Assembly: GCA_023401925.1 (NCBI GenBank)
Contig: JAEXDA010000066.1
Span: forward strand, 1-49,180
DNA from: Bacillota bacterium
GTDB taxonomy: Bacteria > Bacillota > UBA4882 > UBA8346
Length of the DNA stretch: 49,180 bases
Direction of reading: 5' to 3'
The stretch's first letter is position 1. Each line of letters opens with the position of its first letter. The position numbers and the translations under genes were made by a program. Under the pieces are notes generated by a model. It did not search any database. It saw only the letters and a list, made by a program, of their open reading frames with translations, and had not been told where the DNA came from. Shown piece by piece: positions 26,320-34,674 of this stretch.

Positions 26320-27315
26320 TTAAAGAGCGGCAGCCTTGTCAAGCAGCAACTCCAGCCTGGCCCTTTTGCTTTGGGAACCCAATGAAGATATGAATTTTTT
26401 CGCCTTCAACCGGCGTTCCCTGATCTTGGACTGGGTATATTCAAGTCCCCCCGCTGCTATAACGGTAGCCTTCAGTTCCTGCTCCGGTATACCGTTTTCC
26501 ATTTTTAAGCGCAGCGTTTTATCGACCCTCAGCGCGTAAATAAGCGGCAGTGTGACGACACCGCGGCGGCTATCGGCAAGCACGGGCTTCTTGGCCTTTT
26601 TTTTCGAAGATACAAAATCCAGGCAGTCGTCGACAAGCTGGAAAAGTATCCCTATTTGTTTGCCCGTCTCAATATATAAATCCTTAGCTTCCCGCGGCTC
26701 GTCGGATAGAAAGAAGCCCGCGTGGAAGGACGCCTGAAACAGCGCTGCCGTTTTCCCGGATATTATCTTGAAATACTCACGTTCAGTAAGTTCTAGATTC
26801 CCAGTGTTGCCCAATTCCCTGATCTCTCCGAGACAGATCTCGGTAAGATATGGAGGCAGAACACTATCAACTTTATCCCGGTCCGATTCCCGGGGTGATA
26901 TCAATGAAGCAAGGTCAAAGGCAAGGCAGAACAGATAATCCCCACAGAGGATAGCTGTCTTTGCACCGAATTTCACATGGAGGGCGTCTATACCCCGGCG
27001 CGTGTCGGCGTCGTCGATGATATCGTCGTGAATAAGCGTGGCCAGATGCAACAACTCAATGGCGGCAGCGACATTGACTGCATCGCGCCTGACAAGGCCG
27101 TCACTGCATATGGCGCAAGCAAGTAAAACCCGCGCGCGCAGACCTTTCCCGGCGGCCCGGGCAAGATGCGAAGTCTCCATTTTTATCAGAGGCGGAGCAT
27201 CTTTTAAAAGTTTTCTAACTTTCAGCTCCGTCAGACGCAGAGCTTCTTCGTATTCAAGCCCGTCCGTAGCAGGAACGGGCTCGCTTAGATATGCCAAGTT
27301 CGATTTGTTAGTCAT
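26320..27315 (-). CDS. dmkB: DmkB-like polyprenyl diphosphate synthase
   Basis: Trans-isoprenyl diphosphate synthase (331 aa) making the side chain for the EET quinone. The first Asp-rich motif is LIHDDIIDDADTRRG and the second is FQLVDDCLDF, both required for Mg-diphosphate binding. KGLRARVLLACA and the H in LHLATLIHDD also fit the family. The ATG overlaps the last 8 nt of ndh2, so the two genes are coupled. In Listeria the equivalent gene is one of the eight EET genes. Confidence 0.9.
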   Translation of the reverse strand: MTNKSNLAYLSEPVPATDGLEYEEALRLTELKVRKLLKDAPPLIKMETSHLARAAGKGLRARVLLACAICSDGLVRRDAVNVAAAIELLHLATLIHDDIIDDADTRRGIDALHVKFGAKTAILCGDYLFCLAFDLASLISPRESDRDKVDSVLPPYLTEICLGEIRELGNTGNLELTEREYFKIISGKTAALFQASFHAGFFLSDEPREAKDLYIETGKQIGILFQLVDDCLDFVSSKKKAKKPVLADSRRGVVTLPLIYALRVDKTLRLKMENGIPEQELKATVIAAGGLEYTQSKIRERRLKAKKFISSLGSQSKRARLELLLDKAAAL

Positions 27316-29287
27316 GATAGATATATAACCGCCTCACCCAACTGAGCCGCTTCCAACCTTTTTTCAGGAGCGGGGTAGTGTAATAATCTAGGCCAAATAC
27401 ACTGCCAGCGCCCCAGAGCATAACGATTCCCGCCATTAGCATCCAGAAGCTTGACAGGTATTGGCCCGTAGAGGTAATGAACATGCACAGCAGTGCTACC
27501 GATACTGCGCCAACCAATGGGGTAAATAAGCCCCCCATCAGCGCAAGCCCGATGAGTATCTCGGCGGCGACAATAGATATCTGCATGGCCATCTGGAGCC
27601 AGTCAAAAGGCAAAATATACGTGTTGATAAACCAGTTCATAACGGGAATGTCCACCTTGAAAGCGTAATCAGCGAGGGTCGACTTTGCTAGCGACTTGCC
27701 GCTGACGAATATTATCTTGAAAATGCCGAAGATATCCCAGTTCAAAATGACTGTCCCGGCGGAGGACGCCGCGGATGCTGCTCCGGTCGCGGCGGTTACC
27801 GCATCGGATGCTGAGGCGGCGTTCGTCGCTGAAGAAACAGCGTCAGAGGTGCTGCCCAGCAGAGAATTATACCAGGAATTGGCCCCTCCAAAAAAGTCTT
27901 TAAGCTTAGGGGATACAAACCAGCCATCTACTATTTTCATAACACCTTCGAACACCCATACGGCGCCCAGCCAAAGGCGAAGCGGAACCAAAAGGAAGCT
28001 AGGCGTCCGATTGCTAAGATGTCCTCCGACAAAGCTCCGTTTATTGCTTATGGTGAAAAATTCGTGCCCCAGATAGCTGGATACTTTGTTCCAGCCGAGC
28101 ACCTGGATAAAGTATATGATATTGATAAAGTGCTTGGTAAACATCGCCAAAAAAGACGGAAGGTTGATCATGAATCTGGGGAAGCCTACTCTGGCAACCC
28201 CATATCTCCCGCCGAGGCATACCATGACCCCATGGAATTTGGGCCTATACTCTTCAAGTTTGCCTTTACCCGTTATAGATACATATATATTATGCGCCAC
28301 GGTATCAGCACTTTGTTCGCAGTTTTCCACCATTTGCGGCACAGGCTCGGACTCGCCCTCAGGAATGCAGTTGAGGTTGTCTCCGGCAACATAAAAGCTT
28401 TCGTTACCCGTACACCTGAGGTATTTGTCCGTATTCAACCTGCCCCGGCGGTCGCAAGAAGCATTCTCCCCGACCTTGACGGCCACGCAAGCGCATTCGA
28501 TTCCGCCCACCCAGATCACGGTACCGGTAGCATGCCGGCTTACATTTTCTTTGCTGCTCAGGTCGATATAATCCGCGCCAATCTCGGCGACCCGGGTTCC
28601 CAGCGCCATACACACGCCCATCTTCTCAAGGCGGCGCTGTATTTTTGCAGAAAGCTTTTCAGGAAGGCTGGGTACGGCGCGGGAAAGTAAGTCTACATTG
28701 AATAGAGATACCGCTTTCCGGTCGATCTCAAACCTGTCGCACAATATCGGCACGTATTCGGCAAGCTCGCCAGCCATTTCAACTCCTGTCAAACCGGCCC
28801 CGACGACATGGAAAGTAAGCAGCCTGCGTTTTTCGAGCTCGTCGGTTTCCGAAGCAGCCTGCCTGAAACGTTCAAGTATGTGCTCCCTGAGCCTGATGGC
28901 GTCTTCGTAAGACCATAAGGATAGGGAATGATCCTCCGCTCCAGGGATGCCGAAATAAGTCGGGCGCGAACCTGCCGCCATCACCAGATAGTCGTATTCA
29001 TAAGAGCCGTTCCTTCCAAGGACGGTTTTTTTGGTGAAATCGACGGACTCGACAAAGTCCTGGACGAATTGTATCTTTCGGCCCGCAAAGACCTTTTTAA
29101 AGCTTATCCTGATGCTATCCTCTTCAACTCTTCCCGCGGCGACCTCATGCAGCTCCGTAAGCATCGTATGAAACGGGTTTTTATCGATAATGGTGACTGA
29201 TGTAGCGGCGTCCTTTTTTAATTTCTTTGCAAGCTTCTTTGCCGTAAGTACGCCTGCGTAGCCCCCACCGATGATAACGATTCGATT
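27308..29287 (-). CDS. ndh2: Ndh2: type II NADH dehydrogenase with C-terminal membrane domain
   Basis: A 659-aa protein. Residues 1-400 are a type II NADH:quinone oxidoreductase: FAD-binding GGGYAG at the N-terminus, NADH-binding VVGAGLTGVEMAGEL, and a second FAD motif in FYVAGDNLN. After a DoxX-like helix pair comes a Ser/Ala/Thr-rich linker (about residues 490-525) and then four more helices with LAAEILIGLALMGG-type DoxX features. An Ndh2 with such a membrane extension is the entry enzyme of the Listeria EET pathway, passing electrons from NADH to the demethylmenaquinone pool. I use the ATG at 29287 with AAAGGAATG upstream. A strong promoter and a redox-type operator precede it. Confidence 0.92.
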   Translation of the reverse strand, partial: NRIVIIGGGYAGVLTAKKLAKKLKKDAATSVTIIDKNPFHTMLTELHEVAAGRVEEDSIRISFKKVFAGRKIQFVQDFVESVDFTKKTVLGRNGSYEYDYLVMAAGSRPTYFGIPGAEDHSLSLWSYEDAIRLREHILERFRQAASETDELEKRRLLTFHVVGAGLTGVEMAGELAEYVPILCDRFEIDRKAVSLFNVDLLSRAVPSLPEKLSAKIQRRLEKMGVCMALGTRVAEIGADYIDLSSKENVSRHATGTVIWVGGIECACVAVKVGENASCDRRGRLNTDKYLRCTGNESFYVAGDNLNCIPEGESEPVPQMVENCEQSADTVAHNIYVSITGKGKLEEYRPKFHGVMVCLGGRYGVARVGFPRFMINLPSFLAMFTKHFINIIYFIQVLGWNKVSSYLGHEFFTISNKRSFVGGHLSNRTPSFLLVPLRLWLGAVWVFEGVMKIVDGWFVSPKLKDFFGGANSWYNSLLGSTSDAVSSATNAASASDAVTAATGAASAASSAGTVILNWDIFGIFKIIFVSGKSLAKSTLADYAFKVDIPVMNWFINTYILPFDWLQMAMQISIVAAEILIGLALMGGLFTPLVGAVSVALLCMFITSTGQYLSSFWMLMAGIVMLWGAGSVFGLDYYTTPLLKKGWKRLSWVRRLYIYHD

Positions 29288-29362
29288 CATTTTTCTGATC
29301 ATTCCTTTCGAAACTTTAGTATCGAAAAACCGCTGTTTTTGCCGCAAAGAGCAGCACATTAT

Positions 29363-29380
29363 TCGTGAAAAACATCACAA
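29363..29380 (-). promoter_or_regulatory. Rex- or Crp/Fnr-type operator over the ndh2 start site
   Basis: On minus the site reads TTGTGA-TGTTTT-TCACGA. It fits the Rex pattern TTGTGA-N6-TCACAA in 11 of 12 half-site positions and the Crp/Fnr spacing TGTGA-N6-TCACA in 9 of 10. It covers about +1 to +18 relative to the predicted promoter, the place for a repressor, so Rex (NADH/NAD ratio sensor) is the better guess. Confidence 0.65.
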
Positions 29381-29385
29381 TATTT

Positions 29386-29414
29386 ATTATAATATGGACA
29401 AATATATAAGTCAA
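29386..29414 (-). promoter_or_regulatory. Sigma-A promoter of the ndh2 operon
   Basis: On minus: -35 TTGACT (29409-29414), 17-nt spacer, -10 TATAAT (29386-29391). This is a near-consensus housekeeping promoter about 100 nt upstream of the ndh2 ATG. Confidence 0.85.
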
Positions 29415-29642
29415 TGTAATGCAGACTGATATATATAAGGTCCGTGCGTCTTGGATGATATTCCCAAGGGTGTTTTTATTGATTAAATCTATCTACAATG
29501 TAAAAAGTAAATTCTGAATGAAATTTTTAAATTTTAATAAATGGATAGCAGTTCATTCGAGCAGGCACCAAAAAAAGTTGGTATTTGGTATAATGAAATC
29601 AAATCGGGAGCAATAAAATGAACGAAGGAAAAAAGTTTGACA

Positions 29643-29660
29643 GAGCATTGGTCAATGCTC
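29643..29660 (-). terminator. Possible terminator after the FmnA-like gene
   Basis: GAGCATTG and CAATGCTC form an 8-bp stem just past the stop of the FmnA-like gene. A T-run follows on minus only after about 8 nt, so termination may be weak. Confidence 0.45.
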
Positions 29661-29669
29661 CGGTCTCTT

Positions 29670-30437
29670 TCATTGTTCCAACCATAATACCAGCCCGCCT
29701 AGGAGGATTAGGCTGATTATCGCCATAATATCGGATTTAGATATTTTAAACCGAAAAGCATCCAAACCCGCGTAATCCGTTTCATCAATCAACTTTTGAA
29801 TCCGTTCAATCTCTTGAAATGATTGCAGAATTTGCGAGACAATAAGATTGGCCATCCCTTCGATTTTATGCTTCAAGCTCCGGCGTTTTACCGTTTCGGC
29901 CGGGTCGCGCCACCGGGCAACCGTAGCGCGACCGCGCTTAATGGCACTGGGAAGTTCCGTCCGGATGCAGATCAAAATCTTTAAATAGTCTTTCACCGGC
30001 GCCCCGAAACTTTTTACCGGTGTAAGCAGCCTGTTCAACATGCCGACGATCCGTCCAAAAGGTGTGGTATACATATATATACTAGCGATATGCCCCAATA
30101 GAATCAAACGACCAAATTTTAAGGCAATCTCCGGAAAATAAATACTCCCAAATGAAAAGCGGCCTGAATCAAACAGAGCCCCGCAGATAGAAAAGATTAA
30201 TCCGAACAAGTAGGGGACAATCAAGGCAATGGATAAATAAAGCAGATTTCGCAGGAGAACCCGGAAAGAAAGTCCTGAAAAAACGGTTACCAGAAGGATA
30301 TATAGCAAAATGACCGCCAAACTGAGCGGCAATTTACTCCAAAATAGGATGATGCCTAATATAATGACCAGTACCCCTTTGACCCCTGGGTCCATTTCGC
30401 CTAAATTCTTATTTTCTTTGGGATTAATGTTTGGCAC
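29670..30437 (-). CDS. fmnA: FmnA-like EcfT transmembrane protein
   Basis: Polytopic membrane protein (255 aa) resembling EcfT, the energy-coupling transmembrane subunit of ECF transporters: several helices, then a basic cytoplasmic region (AIKRGRATVARWRDP...) like the EcfT coupling helices. In Listeria the equivalent FmnA works with RibU and EcfA subunits to supply flavin outside the membrane for FmnB. The start is unsure: the GTG at 30437 abuts its only AGAGG, so an ATT three codons later or the ATG at codon 15 are alternatives. It lies 24 nt downstream of the EetB-like gene. No RibU or ATPase gene is in the window. Confidence 0.75.
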   Translation of the reverse strand: MPNINPKENKNLGEMDPGVKGVLVIILGIILFWSKLPLSLAVILLYILLVTVFSGLSFRVLLRNLLYLSIALIVPYLFGLIFSICGALFDSGRFSFGSIYFPEIALKFGRLILLGHIASIYMYTTPFGRIVGMLNRLLTPVKSFGAPVKDYLKILICIRTELPSAIKRGRATVARWRDPAETVKRRSLKHKIEGMANLIVSQILQSFQEIERIQKLIDETDYAGLDAFRFKISKSDIMAIISLILLGGLVLWLEQ

Positions 30438-30461
30438 ACCTCTGTTTTATTCGTGTAAAGT

Positions 30462-30977
30462 TTACAACCCTTCTAAAAATCCCCTCTTTTTTAGCTCACC
30501 GATGACCATCTCGCAGATACTGCCGGTGAAAAAACCGGTGATCACCGCTGCAATCGCCAGAACCGGCAGATAGTAAAGGATCAGAGCTTCATGGAGCAGC
30601 CAGGAGGCCACTGCCATCTGCCCGGTGTTATGAATAATTGCCCCGGCAATGCTGATTCCCTTGATACTAAAAACATCCGGCAGCTTTTTATAGAGAAACC
30701 ACATTAAAACAGCGCTTAACAACCCGCCGGTCAGCCCGAATACCAAAGCAAACAAACCTTTGCTCAAGAATGTGACTGCAATGGATCGCAATACTACTAT
30801 AATGATAGCGCTTTTCAGATCCAGAAAAGCAATGGCGAGCATGGTCAATATATTGGCCAGGCCCAGTTTCACTCCAGGAACTGGAATCGGTAGCGGCACC
30901 AAGGCTTCCAAAAAAGAAATGACAATCGCATTGCAAACTAAAATGATCAGGACAGCCTGTCGTTTGGTCTTGTTCAT
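30462..30977 (-). CDS. eetB: EetB-like Gx-transporter family membrane protein
   Basis: Small integral membrane protein (171 aa), annotated in relatives as Gx transporter or heptaprenyl diphosphate synthase component I. It resembles ECF substrate-binding subunits, with the typical PIPVPGVKLGLANILTMLA segment, a LTGGLLSAVLMW stretch and about five or six helices. Its place in the EET locus matches EetB of Listeria. The ATG at 30977 follows GAGGAG at 7 nt; the frame continues six codons upstream. It is the first gene of the upstream EET transcript, with FmnA next. Confidence 0.85.
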   Translation of the reverse strand: MNKTKRQAVLIILVCNAIVISFLEALVPLPIPVPGVKLGLANILTMLAIAFLDLKSAIIIVVLRSIAVTFLSKGLFALVFGLTGGLLSAVLMWFLYKKLPDVFSIKGISIAGAIIHNTGQMAVASWLLHEALILYYLPVLAIAAVITGFFTGSICEMVIGELKKRGFLEGL

Positions 30978-31068
30978 CGGTTTCTCCTCGGGCAACCGGC
31001 ATCTGAAAGCCGGATCAATCTTTCTTCCAACGGAATCGATAAATCACTCCAACCAGTGGATAATATTC

Positions 31069-31098
31069 TCTATAAACAAGTAATTGTAATTAATTCAA
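31069..31098 (-). promoter_or_regulatory. Candidate promoter for the eetB-fmnA unit
   Basis: On minus: TTGAAT (31093-31098), 18-nt spacer, TATAGA (31069-31074), about 90 nt upstream of the EetB-like start. Fair but not strong match. Confidence 0.5.
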
Positions 31099-31155
31099 CA
31101 TAAAACTATCTATTCCTACAAAACTTAAAACAATCCTTACAGTAAAATTGAGTTC

Positions 31156-31466
31156 TTAGTTACCATAAACATTAGGCACACATACTAAAAGTACCAGCAC
31201 GGATAGAAGATAAAACCGGAAAACAACTCCGAAGAGAATCACCTGCGCCAGTATGCTGTAGCATAACTGGGGCAAATAGCGCCCATAGTACATATCAAGC
31301 ACCTCTTATGGCTCCATTGGCCTGTATAAAATTTTTCGATAATCGCTGCCGTATTTAGAATGATGACTATATTGAGCAGCATGGCCGCGAGTTTTGACAA
31401 CACAACAAATAATAGCCACTTTTTCACCCTGTAAGCCAAGGATAGCAATTTGTTGTTGTGCATCAT
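31156..31466 (-). pseudogene. Decayed CydD-like ABC exporter (N-terminal remnant)
   Basis: An ATGA overlap with the preceding gene begins a 75-codon frame, MMHNNKLLSLAYRVKKWLL..., that looks like the first helix of CydD/CydC-type exporters. It ends early. Two frames over, the sequence continues as YYGRYLPQLCYSILAQVILF and VLVLLVCVPN, matching the next conserved part of these exporters (YFGRYLPQLFYSLLAP-like), then stops at 31156. The rest, including the ATPase, is absent. So this is a truncated, frameshifted gene once coupled to the DUF454-YgbA gene. Identification rests on recalled family patterns. Confidence 0.65.
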
Positions 31467-32248
31467 CTTTTGGGTACCTTCTTGATCAAACTATCGATTA
31501 AATGCCGAATGGTGGCTCCGGGACGGCGAATTAACATCCGGGGGCCGGAGTAGCGCATCACACGTTGAATTTTTCTGCGCAGCTCCGGCCGGTAACAACA
31601 AACCGGGCACTTGCCGCAAGTAGGTTTTTCAGCGCCAAACCTGCAATGATTCAGGCGTTCCACCGCATACTGTAAAAGCGCGGTGCATTCGGTGCACAAG
31701 ACGCCATCGACATCATGGTTGCCTTGACAATAGATGGCAATCATCTGTCTGACGATTTCCGCTTCGCGATCCATTCGACTCTTCTTCAACAGACTGAATT
31801 GCCTTTCCGGCCGATCGGCAATAGGGATGGTCTTCATCCCGAAAGCGAAGTATAAAGCCTTCACTCCCAGCAAAACTCCGAAAACAACATACATTGCCGG
31901 TTTATTGATCAGGATTGCCGCAAGGGCCATACCCGTAAAAGCCACACCCATAATCGACCATTTGGACTTGGCGGTCAGCCCCTTATGAATCGTTAATTCC
32001 TCCAAACGTTTGGCGATGAATTTACGCCGCAACAACCAGGAATACAACCGTTCGGAACTCCGGGCGTAACAAAAAGCCGCCCCCAACAGAAACGGAGTCG
32101 CCGGGAGCAGCGGCAAAACGATGCCCAAAACAGCCAAGCCCATACATAATGTACCCAGGCCAACCAGGAGAAGCCGGGCCGGAAATGATAAGCGCCGGGA
32201 AGCCAAGGCTCCCGGCCTCCGGTCCAAATCCGAGGGTTTACTAGACAT
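31463..32248 (-). CDS. DUF454 (YbaN) - YgbA fusion protein
   Basis: A 261-aa protein joining two families. Residues about 25-130 are DUF454/YbaN: a helix pair (LLLVGLGTLCMGLAVLGIVLP), the conserved PLLPATPFLLGAAFCYARSS and a further helix pair. Residues about 155-250 match the YgbA family (PF11756, nitrous-oxide-stimulated promoter protein): REAEIVRQMIAIYCQG, LCTECTALLQYA, PTCGKCPVCCYRPE and MRYSGPRMLIRRP. The YgbA part has seven cysteines, several in C-x2-C pairs, and may bind metal or Fe-S; this is inference. AAGGAAGAGG precedes the ATG and lies inside the TonB-receptor remnant. Its role is unknown. Confidence 0.85.
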   Translation of the reverse strand: MSSKPSDLDRRPGALASRRLSFPARLLLVGLGTLCMGLAVLGIVLPLLPATPFLLGAAFCYARSSERLYSWLLRRKFIAKRLEELTIHKGLTAKSKWSIMGVAFTGMALAAILINKPAMYVVFGVLLGVKALYFAFGMKTIPIADRPERQFSLLKKSRMDREAEIVRQMIAIYCQGNHDVDGVLCTECTALLQYAVERLNHCRFGAEKPTCGKCPVCCYRPELRRKIQRVMRYSGPRMLIRRPGATIRHLIDSLIKKVPKR

Positions 32249-32249
32249 A

Positions 32250-32515
32250 CGATAACCTCTTCCTTGTCTTCAGTATCCATCCAGGTGTAGCCGATGCTTC
32301 CATTTACCGTCTCGCTCAAACCCGCCCGCAAACTCAGCTTCAACCCTTGGGTCATCGCTTCATCCGTGTTCTCCCAATACATGCTGTATGGAGATCCCAA
32401 TGTATAGTCTATCCTTGATCTTGAATGAAGAAGGCGTTCATGGTCTGATTCCCATCATAATCCTTGCCGTTGTCATCGATCTCTTCCGGTTGATATTGGG
32501 AATCTTTATTCCGGC
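32250..32515 (-). pseudogene. Decayed TonB-dependent outer-membrane receptor
   Basis: Two fragments of a TonB-dependent receptor barrel. At 32409-32504 the frame reads DDNGKDYDGNQTMNAFFIQDQ and hits a stop. At 32250-32400, after a deletion and frame change, it reads YWENTDEAMTQGLKLSLRAG and then GSIGYTWMDTEDK. The pattern N-x-D-E-A-x-T-Q-G-L-x-L-x-L-R...L...GYTxxDTEDK is typical of the last strands of TonB receptors. The signal peptide, plug and most of the barrel are gone. The remnant runs straight into the ribosome binding site of the next gene. It implies that the lineage had an outer membrane, or acquired this gene from one that did. Confidence 0.75.
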
Positions 32516-32530
32516 ATAATTCAAACACAT

Positions 32531-32546
32531 GTTAGTCTATACTAAC
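32531..32546. promoter_or_regulatory. Metalloregulator-type operator (GTTAG-N6-CTAAC), site 1
   Basis: GTTAGTCTATACTAAC, palindromic in its outer 6-bp arms and extended by one more pair. It stands directly upstream of the TonB-receptor remnant. Same geometry as the sites at 37939, 38484, 39662, 40128 and 40166. Confidence 0.7.
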
Positions 32547-32569
32547 AATTTACAATATAATATATCACC

Positions 32570-32812
32570 CTTTGGATGTTTGTCAAGAGTTATGAAGCAG
32601 GAGTTCCCGCGCGTTTCACCAAAATATTGCTCACCCGGGATTATTACGATGGTTTTTTAAAGGAGCGGTATGGCGCGGACTACGCCAATCGGAAGGAGGC
32701 TCTTCATTTTGGACAGCAAGCTCATCCTGGAGGATTGCCTCGGGCTTTTGGTTTCAACCGCTCTGGCCCATAGCGGGATTAACAACGTTTCCGGTAATTC
32801 ATTACGGATAAA
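32570..32812 (-). pseudogene. Decayed SAM-dependent methyltransferase (LCM-type)
   Basis: On minus the frame reads NELPETLLIPLWARAVETKSP and then continues one frame over as KPEAILQDELAV. That is the N-terminal signature of class I methyltransferases of the leucine carboxyl methyltransferase type (SxTLLIPLxARAxExKRPxAIxxDxxA). Further pieces (such as TLDKHP) appear in other frames with stops between. It follows the ABC transporter pair on the same strand, where such methyltransferases often occur in iron-uptake cassettes. A 65-codon plus-strand frame here is a shadow. Confidence 0.6.
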
Positions 32813-32940
32813 GGCGTAAACGGAAGCCCGTAAACGCCTTTAAACACAATTTTATTGAAGTAACCGGTATCCCCAACCTGGCGGACAATTCTTCCAGGGC
32901 AAAGCGAGTCAAATGCATAACCGGATTTTTTTATAAAATA

Positions 32941-34674
32941 TTAATTCGTTTGGTATTGCGTCTTCACCATCGCTGCAAAGATTCCTTGTTTTTCCTTTAA
33001 TTCCGCAGGCGCCCCTGTTTCTGCCACAGTACCCTCTTTAATTACCACGATTTTATCGGCTCCGGAAACCGTTCTCATCCGGTGGGCAATAATCAAAACG
33101 GTTTTGTTTTTGATAAGCTCGCTAAGGGCGCTTTGGATTTTACTCTCGTTTTCCGTATCAAGCGATGCGGTAGCTTCATCGAGCAGGATAATCGGAGCGT
33201 CTTTTAATATTGCTCTGGCTATTGAGATACGCTGCCTTTCGCCTCCCGATAATCTTGCCCCATTTTCTCCGATCAAGGTATCGTACCCTTGCGGAAGCTT
33301 TTTAACGAACTCATCGCATTGGGCAAGCTGTGCCGCCCGTATTACTTCTTCATCCGGCGCATCTTTCTTTCCCAGACGGATATTATCCATAACACTTGAA
33401 TTAAACAGGGTAACATCCTGAAAAACGATGGAATAATAATTTAAAAGCGTTTCCGGATCAACCCGGGAGATATCTTCCCCGCCCAAGGTAATGACCCCTT
33501 TGTCTATATCCCAGAATCGCGCAGACAGCTTTGCCACTGTGCTCTTTCCGCCCCCTGAAGGTCCTACCAGTGCGGTCACCTCACCTTGCTTTGCTGTAAA
33601 GCTTACCTTCTTTAATGTTTGCATCCCGTCTTCATACGAAAAGTCGACATTTTTGAATTCGATATCGTAGTTTTGAGGATCAAACTCAGTTTTTCCTTCC
33701 TGTCGCGGCATTTCATCCATCTCTTTCATGCGTTTGAGCCGCACGTTTAGAAAGATAAGCAATGCAAAATGTTCCATTGTATCCATAATTGGATTATATA
33801 TACGCGCTGTAATTACAAGAAAAACAAGGTAAGTAAAAATATCTACCGAACCTGTTGATAAAAGATAAGCGCCATACAATATAACACTTGGGAGCCCGAA
33901 CTTTAAGAATACATAAGACAGGTTGACAAATGCGCCCAACAAAAGCTCTCCCTTAATCAAAGACTTTTCATAATGGTCTAGCTTTGAGTTTAATGTATTT
34001 GAAAAGGCTTCTTCTCTGTTATAGGCTTTTATTTCACACGCCGAATCTATCCCCTCTTGAATTTTATCCGAAATGTCTCTCTTGACATGATAAAATTTAA
34101 TCTGCACATTATTTTGAAACTTTCGCGACAGGTAAAAGACGAAGGCCGCCACCGGAATTACCCAAAACAATGCCAGAGACAGCTTCCAGTTGTAAAAAAA
34201 CATCATCACTCCAATAATTAGAACATTTAATACTGCTGCATAAATTTGCGGAACCGCATGAGAGAAAAGCATCTCAATCTGGGTAGCATCTTCCATTATG
34301 GTTGAACTTAAATCGGCAATATCCTTTTTGCCAAAAAAGGCCAAAGGCAGCTTTCTTAGTGTTTCAGCTAGACTAATCCGTCTCCTGGCGCTTTCTTCGT
34401 AAATTTTGGTGTAGGCCGAGTTATATTGAACATAAGCAATAACCAACATTACCAGGAAAAATGCTGCAGACATCCCAACGTAGTAGAAAATGCTATTTTG
34501 CCGGCTGTTTGCAGGATTTAAAAGGAAACTCAGGTATTCATCTAAAAATTTAAAGCCGAGGACTACCGGAACCATAAAGCTAATGTCCATAACTACAGTC
34601 CAAATAATCGAGTAAAGCAGGTCTTTGGCGCCTTTTTCAGACATAACATATTTATTTTGAAAATATTTAAGCAT
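32941..34674 (-). CDS. ABC transporter, fused permease-ATPase (siderophore type, second half)
   Basis: Half-transporter of 577 aa: six membrane helices in the first 310 residues, then an ATPase with Walker A GPSGGGKST, Q-loop FQDVTLF, signature LSGGERQ, Walker B IILLDEATASLD and H-loop AHR. It overlaps its partner by 8 nt, so the two make a heterodimer. Paired exporter-fold ABC proteins next to a PchR/YbtA-like AraC regulator and FeoA resemble YbtP/YbtQ and IrtA/IrtB, which import iron-siderophores despite the exporter fold. Import of a siderophore is thus likely but inferred; multidrug export remains possible. Confidence 0.85.
   Translation of the reverse strand: MLKYFQNKYVMSEKGAKDLLYSIIWTVVMDISFMVPVVLGFKFLDEYLSFLLNPANSRQNSIFYYVGMSAAFFLVMLVIAYVQYNSAYTKIYEESARRRISLAETLRKLPLAFFGKKDIADLSSTIMEDATQIEMLFSHAVPQIYAAVLNVLIIGVMMFFYNWKLSLALFWVIPVAAFVFYLSRKFQNNVQIKFYHVKRDISDKIQEGIDSACEIKAYNREEAFSNTLNSKLDHYEKSLIKGELLLGAFVNLSYVFLKFGLPSVILYGAYLLSTGSVDIFTYLVFLVITARIYNPIMDTMEHFALLIFLNVRLKRMKEMDEMPRQEGKTEFDPQNYDIEFKNVDFSYEDGMQTLKKVSFTAKQGEVTALVGPSGGGKSTVAKLSARFWDIDKGVITLGGEDISRVDPETLLNYYSIVFQDVTLFNSSVMDNIRLGKKDAPDEEVIRAAQLAQCDEFVKKLPQGYDTLIGENGARLSGGERQRISIARAILKDAPIILLDEATASLDTENESKIQSALSELIKNKTVLIIAHRMRTVSGADKIVVIKEGTVAETGAPAELKEKQGIFAAMVKTQYQTN

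Noticed and set aside
27696..28690. Plus-strand frames inside ndh2
   Set aside because: GC-rich antisense shadows of the dehydrogenase.
31000..31155. FMN riboswitch before the eetB-fmnA unit
   Set aside because: None of the conserved RFN-element stretches is visible.
32576..32773. Plus-strand 65-codon gene
   Set aside because: The minus strand carries a recognisable methyltransferase remnant in the same place.
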